Numbered from the stretch's first letter, positions 8,388 to 17,925 are shown. The stretch is DNA of 64,000 bases from Corynebacterium glyciniphilum AJ 3170 (GCF_007673095.1 NZ_VDYZ01000015.1:16275-80274); one strand, 5' to 3'. Notes: generated by a model not told the origin, from the sequence alone. Made by a program: numbers and translations.

Positions 8388-9380
8388 CTACCCCTCGATG
8401 AACCCCTCGTCACGGAGCCAGTCCCACGCGACGTCGGTCGGCTCTTCACCGTCCACGTCGATCCGCGCGTTCAGGTCGATGAGGGTCTCGTCGTCGAGCT
8501 TCTCAGAGACCGGGGCGAACAGGTCCGCGATCTGCGGGTAGTCGTCGATGAGGCCCTGAGCTACGACGGCCGACAGGTTGTACTTCGGGAAGAACTGTCT
8601 GTCGTCTTCGAGGATCTGCAGGTCAAGCGCCTTGATGCGGCCGTCGGTGGTGAACACCTCACCGAAGTTGCAGGTGCCGCCCGCCGTCGCGGCATAGACC
8701 GCACCGGTGTCCATCAAGGACTGGTCGACATCCGCCGGGGACAGACCGTACGCCTCGAGCATCGGGATCAGCCCGTCGTTCCGGTTCGCGAACTCCGACT
8801 CCACGCACAACGTACGGTCCGCACGCGGAACATTCGCCATGTCCGAGAGCGTCGACACACCGAGCCTGTCAGCGACCTCCTTGGTGGTGGCGAAGCCGTA
8901 GGTGTTGTTCATCGGTGCCGGAGGAAGCCACACCAGCCCGTTGGCCTTCTCCTCGTCGCGGACGGCCTCATACTGCTTCCGCTCGTCAGGGATGGGGTCA
9001 TCGTGGTTCAGGTAGGTCGTCCAGGCACTGCCCGTGTACTCCCACTGCATGTTCACGTCGCCCTCGATCATGGCCTGACGTGCGCTGGAGGAGCCCGGGA
9101 TGTTCGTCAGGTCCTGCACGTCCGCGCCGGCGGACTGGAAGAGGATCACCGCCATCTTGCCCAGCAGAATCTGCTCGGTGAAGTTCTTGGACCCCACCGC
9201 CACCGTCGCGCCGGAGAGGTCGACATCCTCCAGGTCGCCGGAGAGCGTGCCGCTGGGACTGTAGCCGCCGGCAGTGCCGAGGCCACAGGCCGACACCAAC
9301 ATCGCCGACAGCGCGGTGAGTAGCGCGAGGATCCGGACTCGTCCGCCGGCCCGTGGAATATCAGTTCTTGTCGTTGTCAT
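8388..9380 (-). CDS. Osmoprotectant-binding lipoprotein of OpuC-type ABC transporter
   Basis: The 330-residue protein begins with a signal peptide ending in the lipobox LVSAC (Cys about residue 32), so it is anchored outside the membrane. The mature part starts its fold with VAVGSKNFTEQILLGKM, the hallmark of the OpuAC/ProX glycine betaine, choline and carnitine binding family. It also has the MQWEYTGSAW and NNTYGFATTKE segments. It is the last gene of a four-gene operon (permease, ATPase, permease, binding protein), seven bases after the preceding stop. Its exact ligand cannot be read from sequence. Confidence 0.9.
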   Translation of the reverse strand: MTTTRTDIPRAGGRVRILALLTALSAMLVSACGLGTAGGYSPSGTLSGDLEDVDLSGATVAVGSKNFTEQILLGKMAVILFQSAGADVQDLTNIPGSSSARQAMIEGDVNMQWEYTGSAWTTYLNHDDPIPDERKQYEAVRDEEKANGLVWLPPAPMNNTYGFATTKEVADRLGVSTLSDMANVPRADRTLCVESEFANRNDGLIPMLEAYGLSPADVDQSLMDTGAVYAATAGGTCNFGEVFTTDGRIKALDLQILEDDRQFFPKYNLSAVVAQGLIDDYPQIADLFAPVSEKLDDETLIDLNARIDVDGEEPTDVAWDWLRDEGFIEG

Positions 9381-9387
9381 GGGTCGA

Positions 9388-10155
9388 TCACAGTCCCTTC
9401 GGGGTCAGCGCGACTTCCAGAAGCCTGCCCACCCATTCAACGAGCAGCGCGAGCAGCGCGATCAGGATCGCCCCGGAGACCAGGACGGGGAACCGGTACA
9501 GGGTGATCCCCGTCTGGATCAGCGCGCCGAGCCCGCCGGCGTCGATGAATGTCGCGAATGCTCCGGCTCCCACCAGCAGCACCAGCGCGGTCCTCGCCCC
9601 GGTCATGATCACCGGTAACGCCAACGGCAACTCCACCCGGAACAACACCTGTACCGGCGACATACCCATGCCCCGGGCCGCTTCGACGAGAGTACGGTCA
9701 ACGCCGGTGAGCCCGGTGACGGTGTTCGCCAGCACAGGCAGGAACGCGTAGATGCTCAACGAGAGCACGGCGGTGGGTGTACCGAATCCCAGCCAGATGG
9801 CCAGTAGCACGATCACACCGATAACGGGGGCCGACTGGCCGATATTGCCGATGAGCGTGGTCAGCATCGACAGCACCGGTGTGCGCCGTCGGGTCAGCAG
9901 GATACCGGCGGGCACGGCAGTGACCATGACCAGCACCGCACAGAGAATCACCAGCACAATGTGCTGCCTCGCCATGGTCAGCACACTGTCCCAGGCGAGG
10001 GCGCGTGCCTCGACGTCACCGAGGTCCGCGGTCTGCCGCCAGCCGACCCACCCCAGGAAGACGACGACCACCAGGACAGGGATCCCGATGATGAGGAGCC
10101 TGTCCTCCCCGGACATCCGGCGCACCATGCCTGACGAACCTGCCGTGCGTGCCAT
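9388..10155 (-). CDS. Osmoprotectant ABC transporter permease (OpuCB/CD type)
   Basis: This inner-membrane permease has 255 residues and about six hydrophobic segments. The family EAA-like loop is visible as VEAARGMGMSPVQVLFRVELPLALPVIMTG. An N-terminal extension with one membrane span sits ahead of the standard core and makes it longer than its partner at 11300. It begins two bases after the ATPase stop, in one operon with 8388-11941. Confidence 0.9.
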   Translation of the reverse strand: MARTAGSSGMVRRMSGEDRLLIIGIPVLVVVVFLGWVGWRQTADLGDVEARALAWDSVLTMARQHIVLVILCAVLVMVTAVPAGILLTRRRTPVLSMLTTLIGNIGQSAPVIGVIVLLAIWLGFGTPTAVLSLSIYAFLPVLANTVTGLTGVDRTLVEAARGMGMSPVQVLFRVELPLALPVIMTGARTALVLLVGAGAFATFIDAGGLGALIQTGITLYRFPVLVSGAILIALLALLVEWVGRLLEVALTPKGL

Positions 10156-10157
10156 GT

Positions 10158-11303
10158 CTACTGCCCTCCGTCGGAGTTGAGGGCACGGATGTACTCGGTG
10201 ACCGCCTCGTAGTAGATCACTCCGGCGTAGCGGCCGCGGTCGGTCACGATGGCGCCGCCGTGGCTGGAGACCAGCATGGAGTCCAGTGCGTCGTTGACGG
10301 TGGACCGCCGCTCCACCGTGGTCTCCAGGTCAAGGTCCGGCGCCGGAACCGTGCTGTGGGACTGCAGGGTGCGCAGCCAGACCCAGTCCCGTGGACGGTC
10401 GCGCCCGTCGAGGATGATGACGCTGTCCTTCCCCTGGCCCGTGACCCGCTGCACGACCTCGGCGGAGTCCTCCCCGACCGTGCAGGTCGGGAAGTCGTCG
10501 ACCCCCACGTCGTCCACACGCAGCAGGGACAGCTGCTTGAGCTTCGACCCGGAACCCACGAAATCAGCCACATAGTCGTCGGAGGGGTTGCCGAGGATCT
10601 GGTCCGGGGTGTCGTACTGGGCGATACGCGCCTGCTCCCTGAGCACCAGGATCCGGTCGCCGAGCTTCACCGCCTCATCGATGTCGTGAGTGACGCACAC
10701 GATCGTCTTGTGCAGCTCATTCTGCAGGCTGATCAGTTCGTCCTGCAGACGTTGCCGGGTAATCGGATCCACGGCGCCGAAAGGCTCGTCCATGAGGAGG
10801 ACGGGCGGGTCGGCGGCGAGCCCGCGCGCCACGCCGACGCGCTGCTGCTGTCCACCCGACAACTCACGCGGAAAACGGTCGCGGTACGTCGCCGGGTCCA
10901 GTCCCACCAGGTCGAGCAACTCGTCCACGCGGTCGGTGATCCGCTTCTTCTCCCATTTCAGCAGCCCGGGCACCAGGCCGATGTTCTGGGCGACGGTCAT
11001 GTGCGGCAGCAGACCCCCACCCTGGATGACATAACCGACGCTGCGCCGCAGCTCCGTGGGGTTCTTCTTCGTGACGTCCTCGCCGCCGATCCTGATGATC
11101 CCCTCCGACGGTTCGATCAGCCGGTTGATCATCTTCAACGACGTCGTCTTACCGCAGCCGGACGGCCCGACGAACATGACGGTCTCGCCGGCGGGGATCG
11201 TGAGGTTGAGGTCCTCGACCGCGGCGACGTCCTGTCCGGAATAGCGCTTCGTGATGCCGGAGAGTTCGATCTCCGCACCTGAGTTCTGTCGGTCGTTCGT
11301 CAT
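10158..11303 (-). CDS. Osmoprotectant ABC transporter ATPase with CBS domains (OpuCA type)
   Basis: The ATPase has 381 residues. Walker A is GPSGCGKTT, the signature is LSGGQQQRVG and Walker B is VLLMDEPFGAVD, with CVTHDIDEA as the switch region. The last 120 residues form a CBS pair, which in OpuCA-type proteins senses ionic strength or nucleotides. The ATG at 11303 overlaps the end of the upstream permease by four bases (ATGA), so I prefer it to in-frame codons further upstream. Neighbours complete a quaternary-amine importer. Confidence 0.93.
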   Translation of the reverse strand: MTNDRQNSGAEIELSGITKRYSGQDVAAVEDLNLTIPAGETVMFVGPSGCGKTTSLKMINRLIEPSEGIIRIGGEDVTKKNPTELRRSVGYVIQGGGLLPHMTVAQNIGLVPGLLKWEKKRITDRVDELLDLVGLDPATYRDRFPRELSGGQQQRVGVARGLAADPPVLLMDEPFGAVDPITRQRLQDELISLQNELHKTIVCVTHDIDEAVKLGDRILVLREQARIAQYDTPDQILGNPSDDYVADFVGSGSKLKQLSLLRVDDVGVDDFPTCTVGEDSAEVVQRVTGQGKDSVIILDGRDRPRDWVWLRTLQSHSTVPAPDLDLETTVERRSTVNDALDSMLVSSHGGAIVTDRGRYAGVIYYEAVTEYIRALNSDGGQ

Positions 11304-11941
11304 GCGCGGAGCCCCTTCGAGGTTGTCAGTCGGCCCAGCAGGACGAGGACGGCGTCCAGGATCAGCGCGACGATGATCACACCGATCGTCCCCACCAGGG
11401 TGTAATAGAGTGCGTTGGCGCTGCCGATCTGGCTGAGCCCGGTGAATATGTACCCGCCGAGCCCCGGCCCCAGGGCGTAGGCGGCGATCGCCGCCACCCC
11501 CATCGACATCTGCGTGGAGACCCGGATGCCCGTCATGATCACCGGCCATGCCAGCGGCAACCGGACCCGGAGCAGGATCGACGCAGCATTCATCCCCTGC
11601 CCACGCGCCGCCTCAATGAGTTCGGCGGGAATCTGCTGCAGCCCGACGATCGCATTGCGCAGGATGGGCAGGACGGCGAAGAACACGACGATGAACACCG
11701 ACGGCAGCGTACCGATACCGACCAGCGGGATCACCAGGCCGAGCAGTGCCAGGGACGGGATCGTCAACCCGACCGCCGACACCGCATTAGCCACCGGGGA
11801 CAGGCCCCGGTACCGCGTGACGATCACGGCGATCACCAGTGCCACGACGGTGGCGAGAATCAGAGCCTGAATCACCAGACTCGCATGTTGATAAGAACGG
11901 AAGAGAATGTCCGTCCATCGTGAGGAGATGAATTCATTCAC
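11300..11941 (-). CDS. Osmoprotectant ABC transporter permease, first gene of the operon
   Basis: The permease has 213 residues and six hydrophobic segments. The coupling loop is LIEAARGQGMNAASILLRVRLPLAWPVIMTG, and the length is typical of OpuCB. The start is GTG at 11941; the nearby ATG is out of frame. No strong ribosome site is visible, so the mRNA may have a very short leader. The operon reads away from the PAS gene at 12191, and 11942-12190 is their shared upstream region. Confidence 0.88.
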   Translation of the reverse strand: MNEFISSRWTDILFRSYQHASLVIQALILATVVALVIAVIVTRYRGLSPVANAVSAVGLTIPSLALLGLVIPLVGIGTLPSVFIVVFFAVLPILRNAIVGLQQIPAELIEAARGQGMNAASILLRVRLPLAWPVIMTGIRVSTQMSMGVAAIAAYALGPGLGGYIFTGLSQIGSANALYYTLVGTIGVIIVALILDAVLVLLGRLTTSKGLRA

Positions 11942-12190
11942 TGGTTCACGTCGATTCGTCGGCAGTATGAACAGTAGTGCTGTGGATCACATACCGGATC
12001 AACGGTAGGCGGGCGCGTCCGATACCGCAACCGGGCCACCGGCCGCACCACGAAACCGTACGCTGCAGAATCGCTCCTCCGGCGCCACCTCGACGAGCCC
12101 CCTCCCGACTGCCACCTGTTACCGGCCACACCGTCCGGTGGCGTATATTCGCTAACAAAACATAGAATGTCGCCTGGTGAGGAGAATTCC
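11942..12190. other. Divergent upstream region of opuC-type operon and PAS gene
   Basis: These 249 bases separate two divergent units. On the plus strand a TAGAAT-like -10 (about 12163) and GAGGAGAATTCC directly before 12191 can serve the PAS gene. On the minus strand only a weak CATACT-like -10 is seen before 11941. No clear palindrome was found. Confidence 0.4.
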
Positions 12191-12664
12191 ATGGACACCG
12201 ATGACAGAAAAGCTCCCGCGTCGGAAATTCCGCGACGAATCATCGAAGAATCGACGCTTGACGCGGTGATTTACGCGGACCGTTCCGGAACGATCCGGCT
12301 GTGGAACCACGGTGCTGAAATCATGTTCGGTTACCGGCCCGACGAGGCCGTGGGACAGTCCCTCGAGCTGATCATTCCCGAACGGCTCCGTACGCCCCAC
12401 TGGCAGGGCTGGGACCGGGTGATGGAGACCGGCGTCACAAGATACGGCGCATCACCACTGTCCGCGCCCGGCGTCACCAAGGACGGCCGCCGCATCTCGC
12501 TGGAGTTCTCCATCGTGATCCTCAAGGATCCCGAGGGACGGATCGACGGGGTCGCCGCGATCCTGCGGGACGTCACCGAACGGTGGAACGCCGACCGCGA
12601 ACGTCGCAGGTTGCTCAAGGAATACGAGCGTCAGCTCGCCGACCGGACCGCAGACGGGGACTAA
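12191..12664 (+). CDS. Single PAS-domain protein
   Basis: The 157-residue protein is almost entirely one PAS domain: VIYADRSGTIRLWNHGAEIMFGY, then GQSLELIIPERLR, KDGRRISLEFSIVILKD and AAILRDVTERW. A basic, helical tail follows. There is no kinase, cyclase or DNA-binding part and no membrane segment, so it must act on a partner. The ATG at 12191 follows TGAGGAG at a good distance. It stands between two transport clusters for compatible solutes, but a role in osmotic sensing is only a guess. Confidence 0.8.
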   Translation: MDTDDRKAPASEIPRRIIEESTLDAVIYADRSGTIRLWNHGAEIMFGYRPDEAVGQSLELIIPERLRTPHWQGWDRVMETGVTRYGASPLSAPGVTKDGRRISLEFSIVILKDPEGRIDGVAAILRDVTERWNADRERRRLLKEYERQLADRTADGD

Positions 12665-12691
12665 CTTCCTGACGGCACTACCTTGCCCCAG

Positions 12692-12707
12692 TAGAACAAT
12701 CGCTCTA
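12692..12707. promoter_or_regulatory. Probable TetR operator
   Basis: TAGAACAATCGCTCTA is an imperfect palindrome (6 of 8 positions pair). It lies only a few bases before the start of the TetR gene, where an autoregulatory site is expected. Confidence 0.5.
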
Positions 12708-12710
12708 CCC

Positions 12711-13319
12711 TTGTTCGTCGTGACTGCCGCCACACCGCTCCCCGAACCCTCCGATGCCCGTGACCGCATCGCCGCCGGACTCGAACGCGGTTTCGCCGAA
12801 AGGGGATTCGCCGGGAGATCGGTGAACGAGCTCAGGGACTGGAGCGGTGTCTCGCTCCGCACGCTCTACAAGTACTTCCCCAGCCGGGAATCAATGGTGG
12901 TCGGGGCACTCGATTACCGTGACCGCGCGTACAGGGTCTGGCTCGCCGGAGGTCCCCAGGACGGCGTGGACCACGTCCTCCACCCGCTGGTCCGGCTGCG
13001 GGACTGGCTCGACCAGGTGGCGAACATCGGGTGCCTGTACATGAACGCACTGTCCGAGTACCCCTCCAGCGCCGCTGTCGCCGCGGTGGTCTCCGCCCAC
13101 AAGGACAGGATGACCGGGCAGTTCCGCCAGCGTCTCGACCACGTGGCCCCGGACCGGGACAACAGTCATCTGGCGGACACCCTTTTCCTGCTCCACGAGG
13201 GGATGACCCAGGCCGCGCGACATCAGGGCGTGGAGACCGCGAACAAGGCTGCGATGCACGCAGCCCGGGCAGCCCTCGCCGCCGAGGGGATCGGACGAAA
13301 GGACGACACAGACCTGTGA
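12711..13319 (+). CDS. TetR-family regulator
   Basis: The 202-residue protein starts with a TetR helix-turn-helix: RIAAGLERGFAERGFAGRSVNELRDWSGVSLRTLYKYFPSRESM. The remaining helices form a ligand domain. Start choice is uncertain: TTG at 12711 or GTG at 12720 (199 residues). The palindrome at 12692 sits directly upstream, so the transcript is probably nearly leaderless. The stop overlaps the SDR start at 13316 (GTGA). The regulator probably controls itself, the SDR and the BCCT transporter. Confidence 0.85.
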   Translation: MFVVTAATPLPEPSDARDRIAAGLERGFAERGFAGRSVNELRDWSGVSLRTLYKYFPSRESMVVGALDYRDRAYRVWLAGGPQDGVDHVLHPLVRLRDWLDQVANIGCLYMNALSEYPSSAAVAAVVSAHKDRMTGQFRQRLDHVAPDRDNSHLADTLFLLHEGMTQAARHQGVETANKAAMHAARAALAAEGIGRKDDTDL

Positions 13320-14095
13320 CTGACCCTGTGACTCACAACGACACACGTACCAACATCGCCGGCAGCCGGTTCGAAGGCAGGGTGGCCCTGGTCACCGGCG
13401 CGCTCTCCGGTATCGGCCTGGCCATCGCCGGACGGCTCCGCGACGAGGGCGCGACGGTGTACACCGCGCAGCGCCGGAACAGCGGCGACGCGTACAGCAT
13501 CAGTGCCGACCTCACCGACCCTGCGTCCCCTGCGCAGGTGGTCGAGGAGGTCGTGGCCCGGGCCGGGCGCCTGGACATCCTCGTCAACAATGCCGGGATG
13601 ATGCAGGAGTCCCCGGTCGAGGAGACCACCGTCGAGGACTGGAACCGCGCCCTGGCGGTCAACCTCACCGCCCCGTTCCTGCTCATCCGGGCGGCACTGC
13701 CGCACCTGCGCAGCGTCCGGGGATGCATCGTGAACACCGGTTCGGTGGAAGGTGACGCCGCCAATCCCGGCCATGCCGCCTACGGCGCCACGAAGTCCGG
13801 TCTGCACGGACTCACCCGCGCCGTGGCGGTGGACGCCGGCCACCACGGCGTCCGGTGCAATGCGGTCGCCCCGGGTTGGATCGACACGGACCTCAACCGC
13901 AGCTACGTGGACGGCGCGCAGGATCCGGACGCGTTCCGTCGACGTCTGGACCACATCCACCCGCTGCGTCGCACCGGTTCCGCCGAGGACGTCGCCGGAG
14001 TGGTCGCTTTCCTCGCGTCCGAGGACGCCAGGTTCGTCACCGGCCAGATCTACACCGTGGACGGAGGTCGCACCACGCAACTCAGCCTGCCGTAA
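13316..14095 (+). CDS. Short-chain dehydrogenase/reductase
   Basis: This classical SDR has 259 residues. The nucleotide-binding motif is VTGALSGIGLAIA, NNAG is present, and the catalytic Ser-Tyr-Lys set is found as NTGSVEG and AAYGATKSG. The C-terminal TGQIYTVDGG motif is normal. The GTG at 13316 overlaps the TetR stop; a second GTG at 13328 is possible. It sits between a TetR regulator and a betaine/carnitine-type transporter, so its substrate may be a compound imported by that transporter. The substrate cannot be read from sequence. Confidence 0.85.
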   Translation: MTDPVTHNDTRTNIAGSRFEGRVALVTGALSGIGLAIAGRLRDEGATVYTAQRRNSGDAYSISADLTDPASPAQVVEEVVARAGRLDILVNNAGMMQESPVEETTVEDWNRALAVNLTAPFLLIRAALPHLRSVRGCIVNTGSVEGDAANPGHAAYGATKSGLHGLTRAVAVDAGHHGVRCNAVAPGWIDTDLNRSYVDGAQDPDAFRRRLDHIHPLRRTGSAEDVAGVVAFLASEDARFVTGQIYTVDGGRTTQLSLP

Positions 14096-14143
14096 CCTCC
14101 CCGCCCGGAGCCTCCCCCGGGCACCCGAGAAAGGAAAATGACC

Positions 14144-16018
14144 ATGGCCGAGTCCGGCCCCCGTCCACCCCAGTCCACCCGCATCGGGCAGGCGGTGAAA
14201 CGTGCCGCCACCGGTGAGCAGTCCGTCCACCCCGCCCTTGTCCCGGGCATCAGCGTCGAGGAGACACAGACCAAGTACCCGACCAGGGTCGGCGTCTTCG
14301 TCACCGCGCTGATCGTCGCCGTCGCGTTCATCGCGTGGGCGGCATTCGCCCCGGACAACATCGCCTCGGTGGGCTCCACGATGCAGACCTGGGTGGTCAA
14401 GAACCTCGGTTGGTTCTACGGTGTGGTCGCGGTGTCCTGCATGGTGTTCATGTTCGTCATCGCATTCCGCCCGACCGGCCATATCCGGCTCGGACCCGAT
14501 GACGCCGAACCGGACTACTCCACACTGTCGTGGATATCGATGCTCTTCGCGGCGGGCCTGGGTATCGGCCTGATCTTCTACGGCCCGATGGAGCCGCTGC
14601 AGCACTTCCTCGACCCCGGCCCCGCCACGGACGCGGAGGGCGGGACCCCCGACGCGATCCTCCCCGGAATGTCCCAGTCCATTCTCGACCAGGCCAGTCT
14701 GCCCTGGGGCATCTACGCCCTGGTCGGTGGCGCGATCGCCTACACCACCTACCGCCGCGGGCGGGTGCCGCTGATCTCGGCGGTGTTCGAACCGGTCTTC
14801 CCGGACGGCCCGAACCGGCTTCTCGGCAAGCTGATCGACGTCGCCGCCGTGCTCGTCACATTGTTCGGAACCGCCACCTCGCTGGGTATCGGCGCACTGC
14901 AGCTCCGGACGGGGACCTCGATCCTCACGGGTAAGGACCTGGAGGGCGACGGTTTCGTCATCGTCGCGATGTCCGTCCTCACGGTGGTCTTCATCATCTC
15001 CGCGGTCACCGGGGTCAAACGCGGTATCCGCTTCCTCTCGAACCTCAACATGGGGCTGGTCATCGGTCTGGGGGCGTTCGTGCTCATCGCCGGGCCGACG
15101 GTGTTCCTGCTCGATCTGCTCCCGACGTCGATCTACGCGTTCTTCGAGAACTTCCTGTCGCTGATCCAGGTCAACGCCAGCCAGGGTGAGGTCGAGCAGG
15201 AGTTCGTGACGTCCTGGACGATGCTGTTCTGGGCGTGGTGGATCTCGTGGTCACCCTTCGTCGGCCTGTTCATCGCGAAGATCTCCAAGGGTCGGACGAT
15301 CCGCCAGTTCGTCGTGGTGGTCGTCCTGGTCCCCTCACTGATCTCGGTCGCCTGGTACGTCCTGTTCGGCGGCACGGCGATCAAGATGGTTCTCGACGGG
15401 CTGGGGCTCGGCATCGAAGGTTCCGGGGAGAACGTGATGTTCGACATCATGGACAATCTCCCGCTCACCGCTGTCACGTCGGTCGTCGTGATCATCGCGG
15501 TGATCATCTTCTTCGTCACCGCCGCCGACTCCGCCACGGTGGTCATGGGTTCGATGTCCCAGTCCGGACGTCCCGTGCCCTCGCGCCCCGTGACGATCGT
15601 CTGGGGTGCCGCTCTGGGACTGATCGCCATGTTCCTGCTGTTGGCGGGTGGGGAGAACGCCTTGTCCGGCCTCCAGTCGATCATGGTGTCCTGCTCCCTG
15701 CCGTTCGCGCTGATCATCGTCGGCATGATGGTCTCGTGGGCGAAGGACCTCTCGACCGACCCCGCGACGATCCGCCGACGCTACGCCCGCGCCGCCATCA
15801 CCAAGGGCCTGCGACGCGGTATCGACGAGCACGGAGACGACTTCGTCTTCGGTGTGGACGCCGTCTCCGCCGACGAAGGTGCCGGGGCAAACTTCGACAG
15901 CGCAGACCCCGCCTACAGCGAGTGGTACACCGACGCCACGGCCGACCAGACCGGGGAAGGCGAAGGCGAAGGGGACGGGGAGGCCACGACGAGCGAGGAG
16001 ACCTCTCCCGGTGCCTGA
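14144..16018 (+). CDS. BCCT-family transporter (betaine/carnitine/ectoine type)
   Basis: This secondary transporter has 624 residues and 12 hydrophobic segments. The glycine-rich signature AAGLGIGLIFYGPMEPL is at about residues 137-153. The tryptophan-rich substrate site SWTMLFWAWWISWSPF is at about 355-370. The LIFYGPMEP form looks closer to the corynebacterial EctP/LcoP branch than to BetP. The C-terminal tail is long and acidic (GEGEGEGDGE). AAGGA stands eight bases before the ATG at 14144, against two bases before the ATG at 14138, so 14144 is preferred. Confidence 0.9.
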   Translation: MAESGPRPPQSTRIGQAVKRAATGEQSVHPALVPGISVEETQTKYPTRVGVFVTALIVAVAFIAWAAFAPDNIASVGSTMQTWVVKNLGWFYGVVAVSCMVFMFVIAFRPTGHIRLGPDDAEPDYSTLSWISMLFAAGLGIGLIFYGPMEPLQHFLDPGPATDAEGGTPDAILPGMSQSILDQASLPWGIYALVGGAIAYTTYRRGRVPLISAVFEPVFPDGPNRLLGKLIDVAAVLVTLFGTATSLGIGALQLRTGTSILTGKDLEGDGFVIVAMSVLTVVFIISAVTGVKRGIRFLSNLNMGLVIGLGAFVLIAGPTVFLLDLLPTSIYAFFENFLSLIQVNASQGEVEQEFVTSWTMLFWAWWISWSPFVGLFIAKISKGRTIRQFVVVVVLVPSLISVAWYVLFGGTAIKMVLDGLGLGIEGSGENVMFDIMDNLPLTAVTSVVVIIAVIIFFVTAADSATVVMGSMSQSGRPVPSRPVTIVWGAALGLIAMFLLLAGGENALSGLQSIMVSCSLPFALIIVGMMVSWAKDLSTDPATIRRRYARAAITKGLRRGIDEHGDDFVFGVDAVSADEGAGANFDSADPAYSEWYTDATADQTGEGEGEGDGEATTSEETSPGA

Positions 16019-16119
16019 CGGGACCTCCGAGTCCTCCGACCGGGCCGGATAGCCCGGCGTACAGTCGATGATGCTTCATCCGCACAACACTGAGCCGTCA
16101 GGGCTGGAGGGGGATCCCC

Positions 16120-17925
16120 ATGGTCGACTACCGTCGCAGCCTGCACCGGAAGGCGGTCGTCAGACGTGCGCTGAACAATGAGACCTACTCGGCCTTCGCC
16201 CTGATAGCTGCCACCGTGGCAGCCCTGGTCTGGGCGAACGTCGGCACCAGCTACGACACTGTGTGGGGAACGGAGGTCGGGTTCTCCGTAGGGGACTTCT
16301 CGTTCTCGCTTACCTTCAGTGACTGGGTCGATGAAGGGCTGATGGCGTTCTTCTTCCTGATGGTCGGCCTGGATGTCCGCCGTGAGCTCACTCTCGGTGA
16401 ATTGAGGACGAAGGAGCGTGCGATCCTCCCGGTCGTCGCAGCCGTCGGTGGTCTCGTCGCCCCCGCCCTGATCTTCCTCGTCATCACCCACGGCGAAGAC
16501 TTCGCGTCGGCGTGGGGATCGGTCATCTCCACCGACACCGCCTTCGCCCTCGGCATGCTGGCGCTCATCGGGCCACGGAATGCGCCGCGACTACGTATCT
16601 TCCTGCTGGCCCTTGCGGTGGTCGACGATATCGGGGCGTTGTCCGTCATCGCGGTGTTCTACACGGATGACCTGAAGGTGGGGGCGCTGGCCCTCGGAGC
16701 CGTCGGTCTAGTCGGGATCTGGCTGCTGCAGCGACTGCAGGTGTGGAAGGTCCTCCCCTACGCCGTGATCGGTGTCTACACCTGGGCCTGTTTCTACACC
16801 GCCGGCGTCCACGCGACCCTGGCCGGAGTACTGATCGCCCTGTTGATGCCGGTCTACCCGCCGCGGAGAAGTGACATCGCGCTGGCGACCCGGGCATTCC
16901 GGCTGTTCCGACAGGCTCCGCAACCCGACATGGCACGCAGCGTCCGGTCGGTGGTCACCTACGCGATACCGCTCAACCAGCGGTTGTCGGCCGTCCTGCC
17001 GCCCTATGTGAACTTCCTCGTCGTCCCGTTGTTCGCGCTGGCCAATGCGGGTGTCTCACTGAGTCCCCGGGCTCTGGGGGATGCGTTCACCTCGACGTTG
17101 ACGTGGGGCGTCATCCTCGGGCTCGTGGTCGGCAAGGCGGTGGGCATCACCACCGCAGCCGCCTGTGTACTCCGGTTCATTCCGTCGTCCCGGTTGCCGG
17201 GACTCGACATTCCCCGCGTCGCCGGGGCCGCAGTGCTGTCGGGGATGGGCTTCACGATCTCGCTGCTGGTGGTGGGCCTGGCCATCGAGGACCATGCCGT
17301 CGCTGATCAGGCACGTGTCGGTGTCCTGGTGGCCTCGGCGCTCGCGCTGTTCGCGGCGTGGCTGGTCTTCCGTGCCGGAGACCGTTTCCGCCCACTCCCG
17401 ACCCCGGCCGGCACCGTCCTCAACCGCGCGGTCAACCCGGACACGGACCACATCCGCGGGCCCGGAGATGCCCCGGCCAGTGTCGTCGTCTACGCAGCGA
17501 TGAACCTCCCCTACCGGCACGACACCGCCGACGCCCTGCGCGAAGTGCACCGCGCCGTCGGTGACGACGTGCAGATCGTGTTCCGGCACCACACGACCAC
17601 GGATGCGGCGCAGACAGCGGCACTCGCCCTGGAGGCGGCCGGTGCGCAAGGCAGGTTCTGGGAGATGCACGACGATCTTGCGGCCGTCCTGGAAGACATC
17701 GACACCGAGAAGGTCCGGTCCTCCGCCGAGCGGGTCGGACTGGACCTGGAGGCGTTCGAACAGCGGATCACCCGTCAGGTCGACCGGAACCGGGTCGAGG
17801 ACGACAACCTCGACCTGCAGGACGCGGACGTCGGATCCGATCCCGTCGTCTACGTCAACGGCACACGGTTCGACGGTCCGCTCAACAGCCTCGCACTGTC
17901 GGTGGCGGTACGGCAGCAGGTCTAG
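16120..17925 (+). CDS. nhaA: NhaA-type Na+/H+ antiporter fused to a DsbA-like thioredoxin-fold domain
   Basis: Residues 1 to about 435 are an NhaA antiporter with the ion-binding Asp pair (VVDDIGAL, Asp169-Asp170) and about 12 membrane segments. Residues about 445-601 are a DsbA/thioredoxin-like domain, an architecture known in actinobacteria. The usual CPYC active site is replaced by LPYR (Leu463-Arg466 within AAMNLPYRHDT), and this domain has no cysteine, so it cannot do thiol chemistry. GGAGGGGG precedes the ATG at 16120. The stop overlaps the convergent phosphatase gene by a few bases. Confidence 0.9.
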   Translation: MVDYRRSLHRKAVVRRALNNETYSAFALIAATVAALVWANVGTSYDTVWGTEVGFSVGDFSFSLTFSDWVDEGLMAFFFLMVGLDVRRELTLGELRTKERAILPVVAAVGGLVAPALIFLVITHGEDFASAWGSVISTDTAFALGMLALIGPRNAPRLRIFLLALAVVDDIGALSVIAVFYTDDLKVGALALGAVGLVGIWLLQRLQVWKVLPYAVIGVYTWACFYTAGVHATLAGVLIALLMPVYPPRRSDIALATRAFRLFRQAPQPDMARSVRSVVTYAIPLNQRLSAVLPPYVNFLVVPLFALANAGVSLSPRALGDAFTSTLTWGVILGLVVGKAVGITTAAACVLRFIPSSRLPGLDIPRVAGAAVLSGMGFTISLLVVGLAIEDHAVADQARVGVLVASALALFAAWLVFRAGDRFRPLPTPAGTVLNRAVNPDTDHIRGPGDAPASVVVYAAMNLPYRHDTADALREVHRAVGDDVQIVFRHHTTTDAAQTAALALEAAGAQGRFWEMHDDLAAVLEDIDTEKVRSSAERVGLDLEAFEQRITRQVDRNRVEDDNLDLQDADVGSDPVVYVNGTRFDGPLNSLALSVAVRQQV

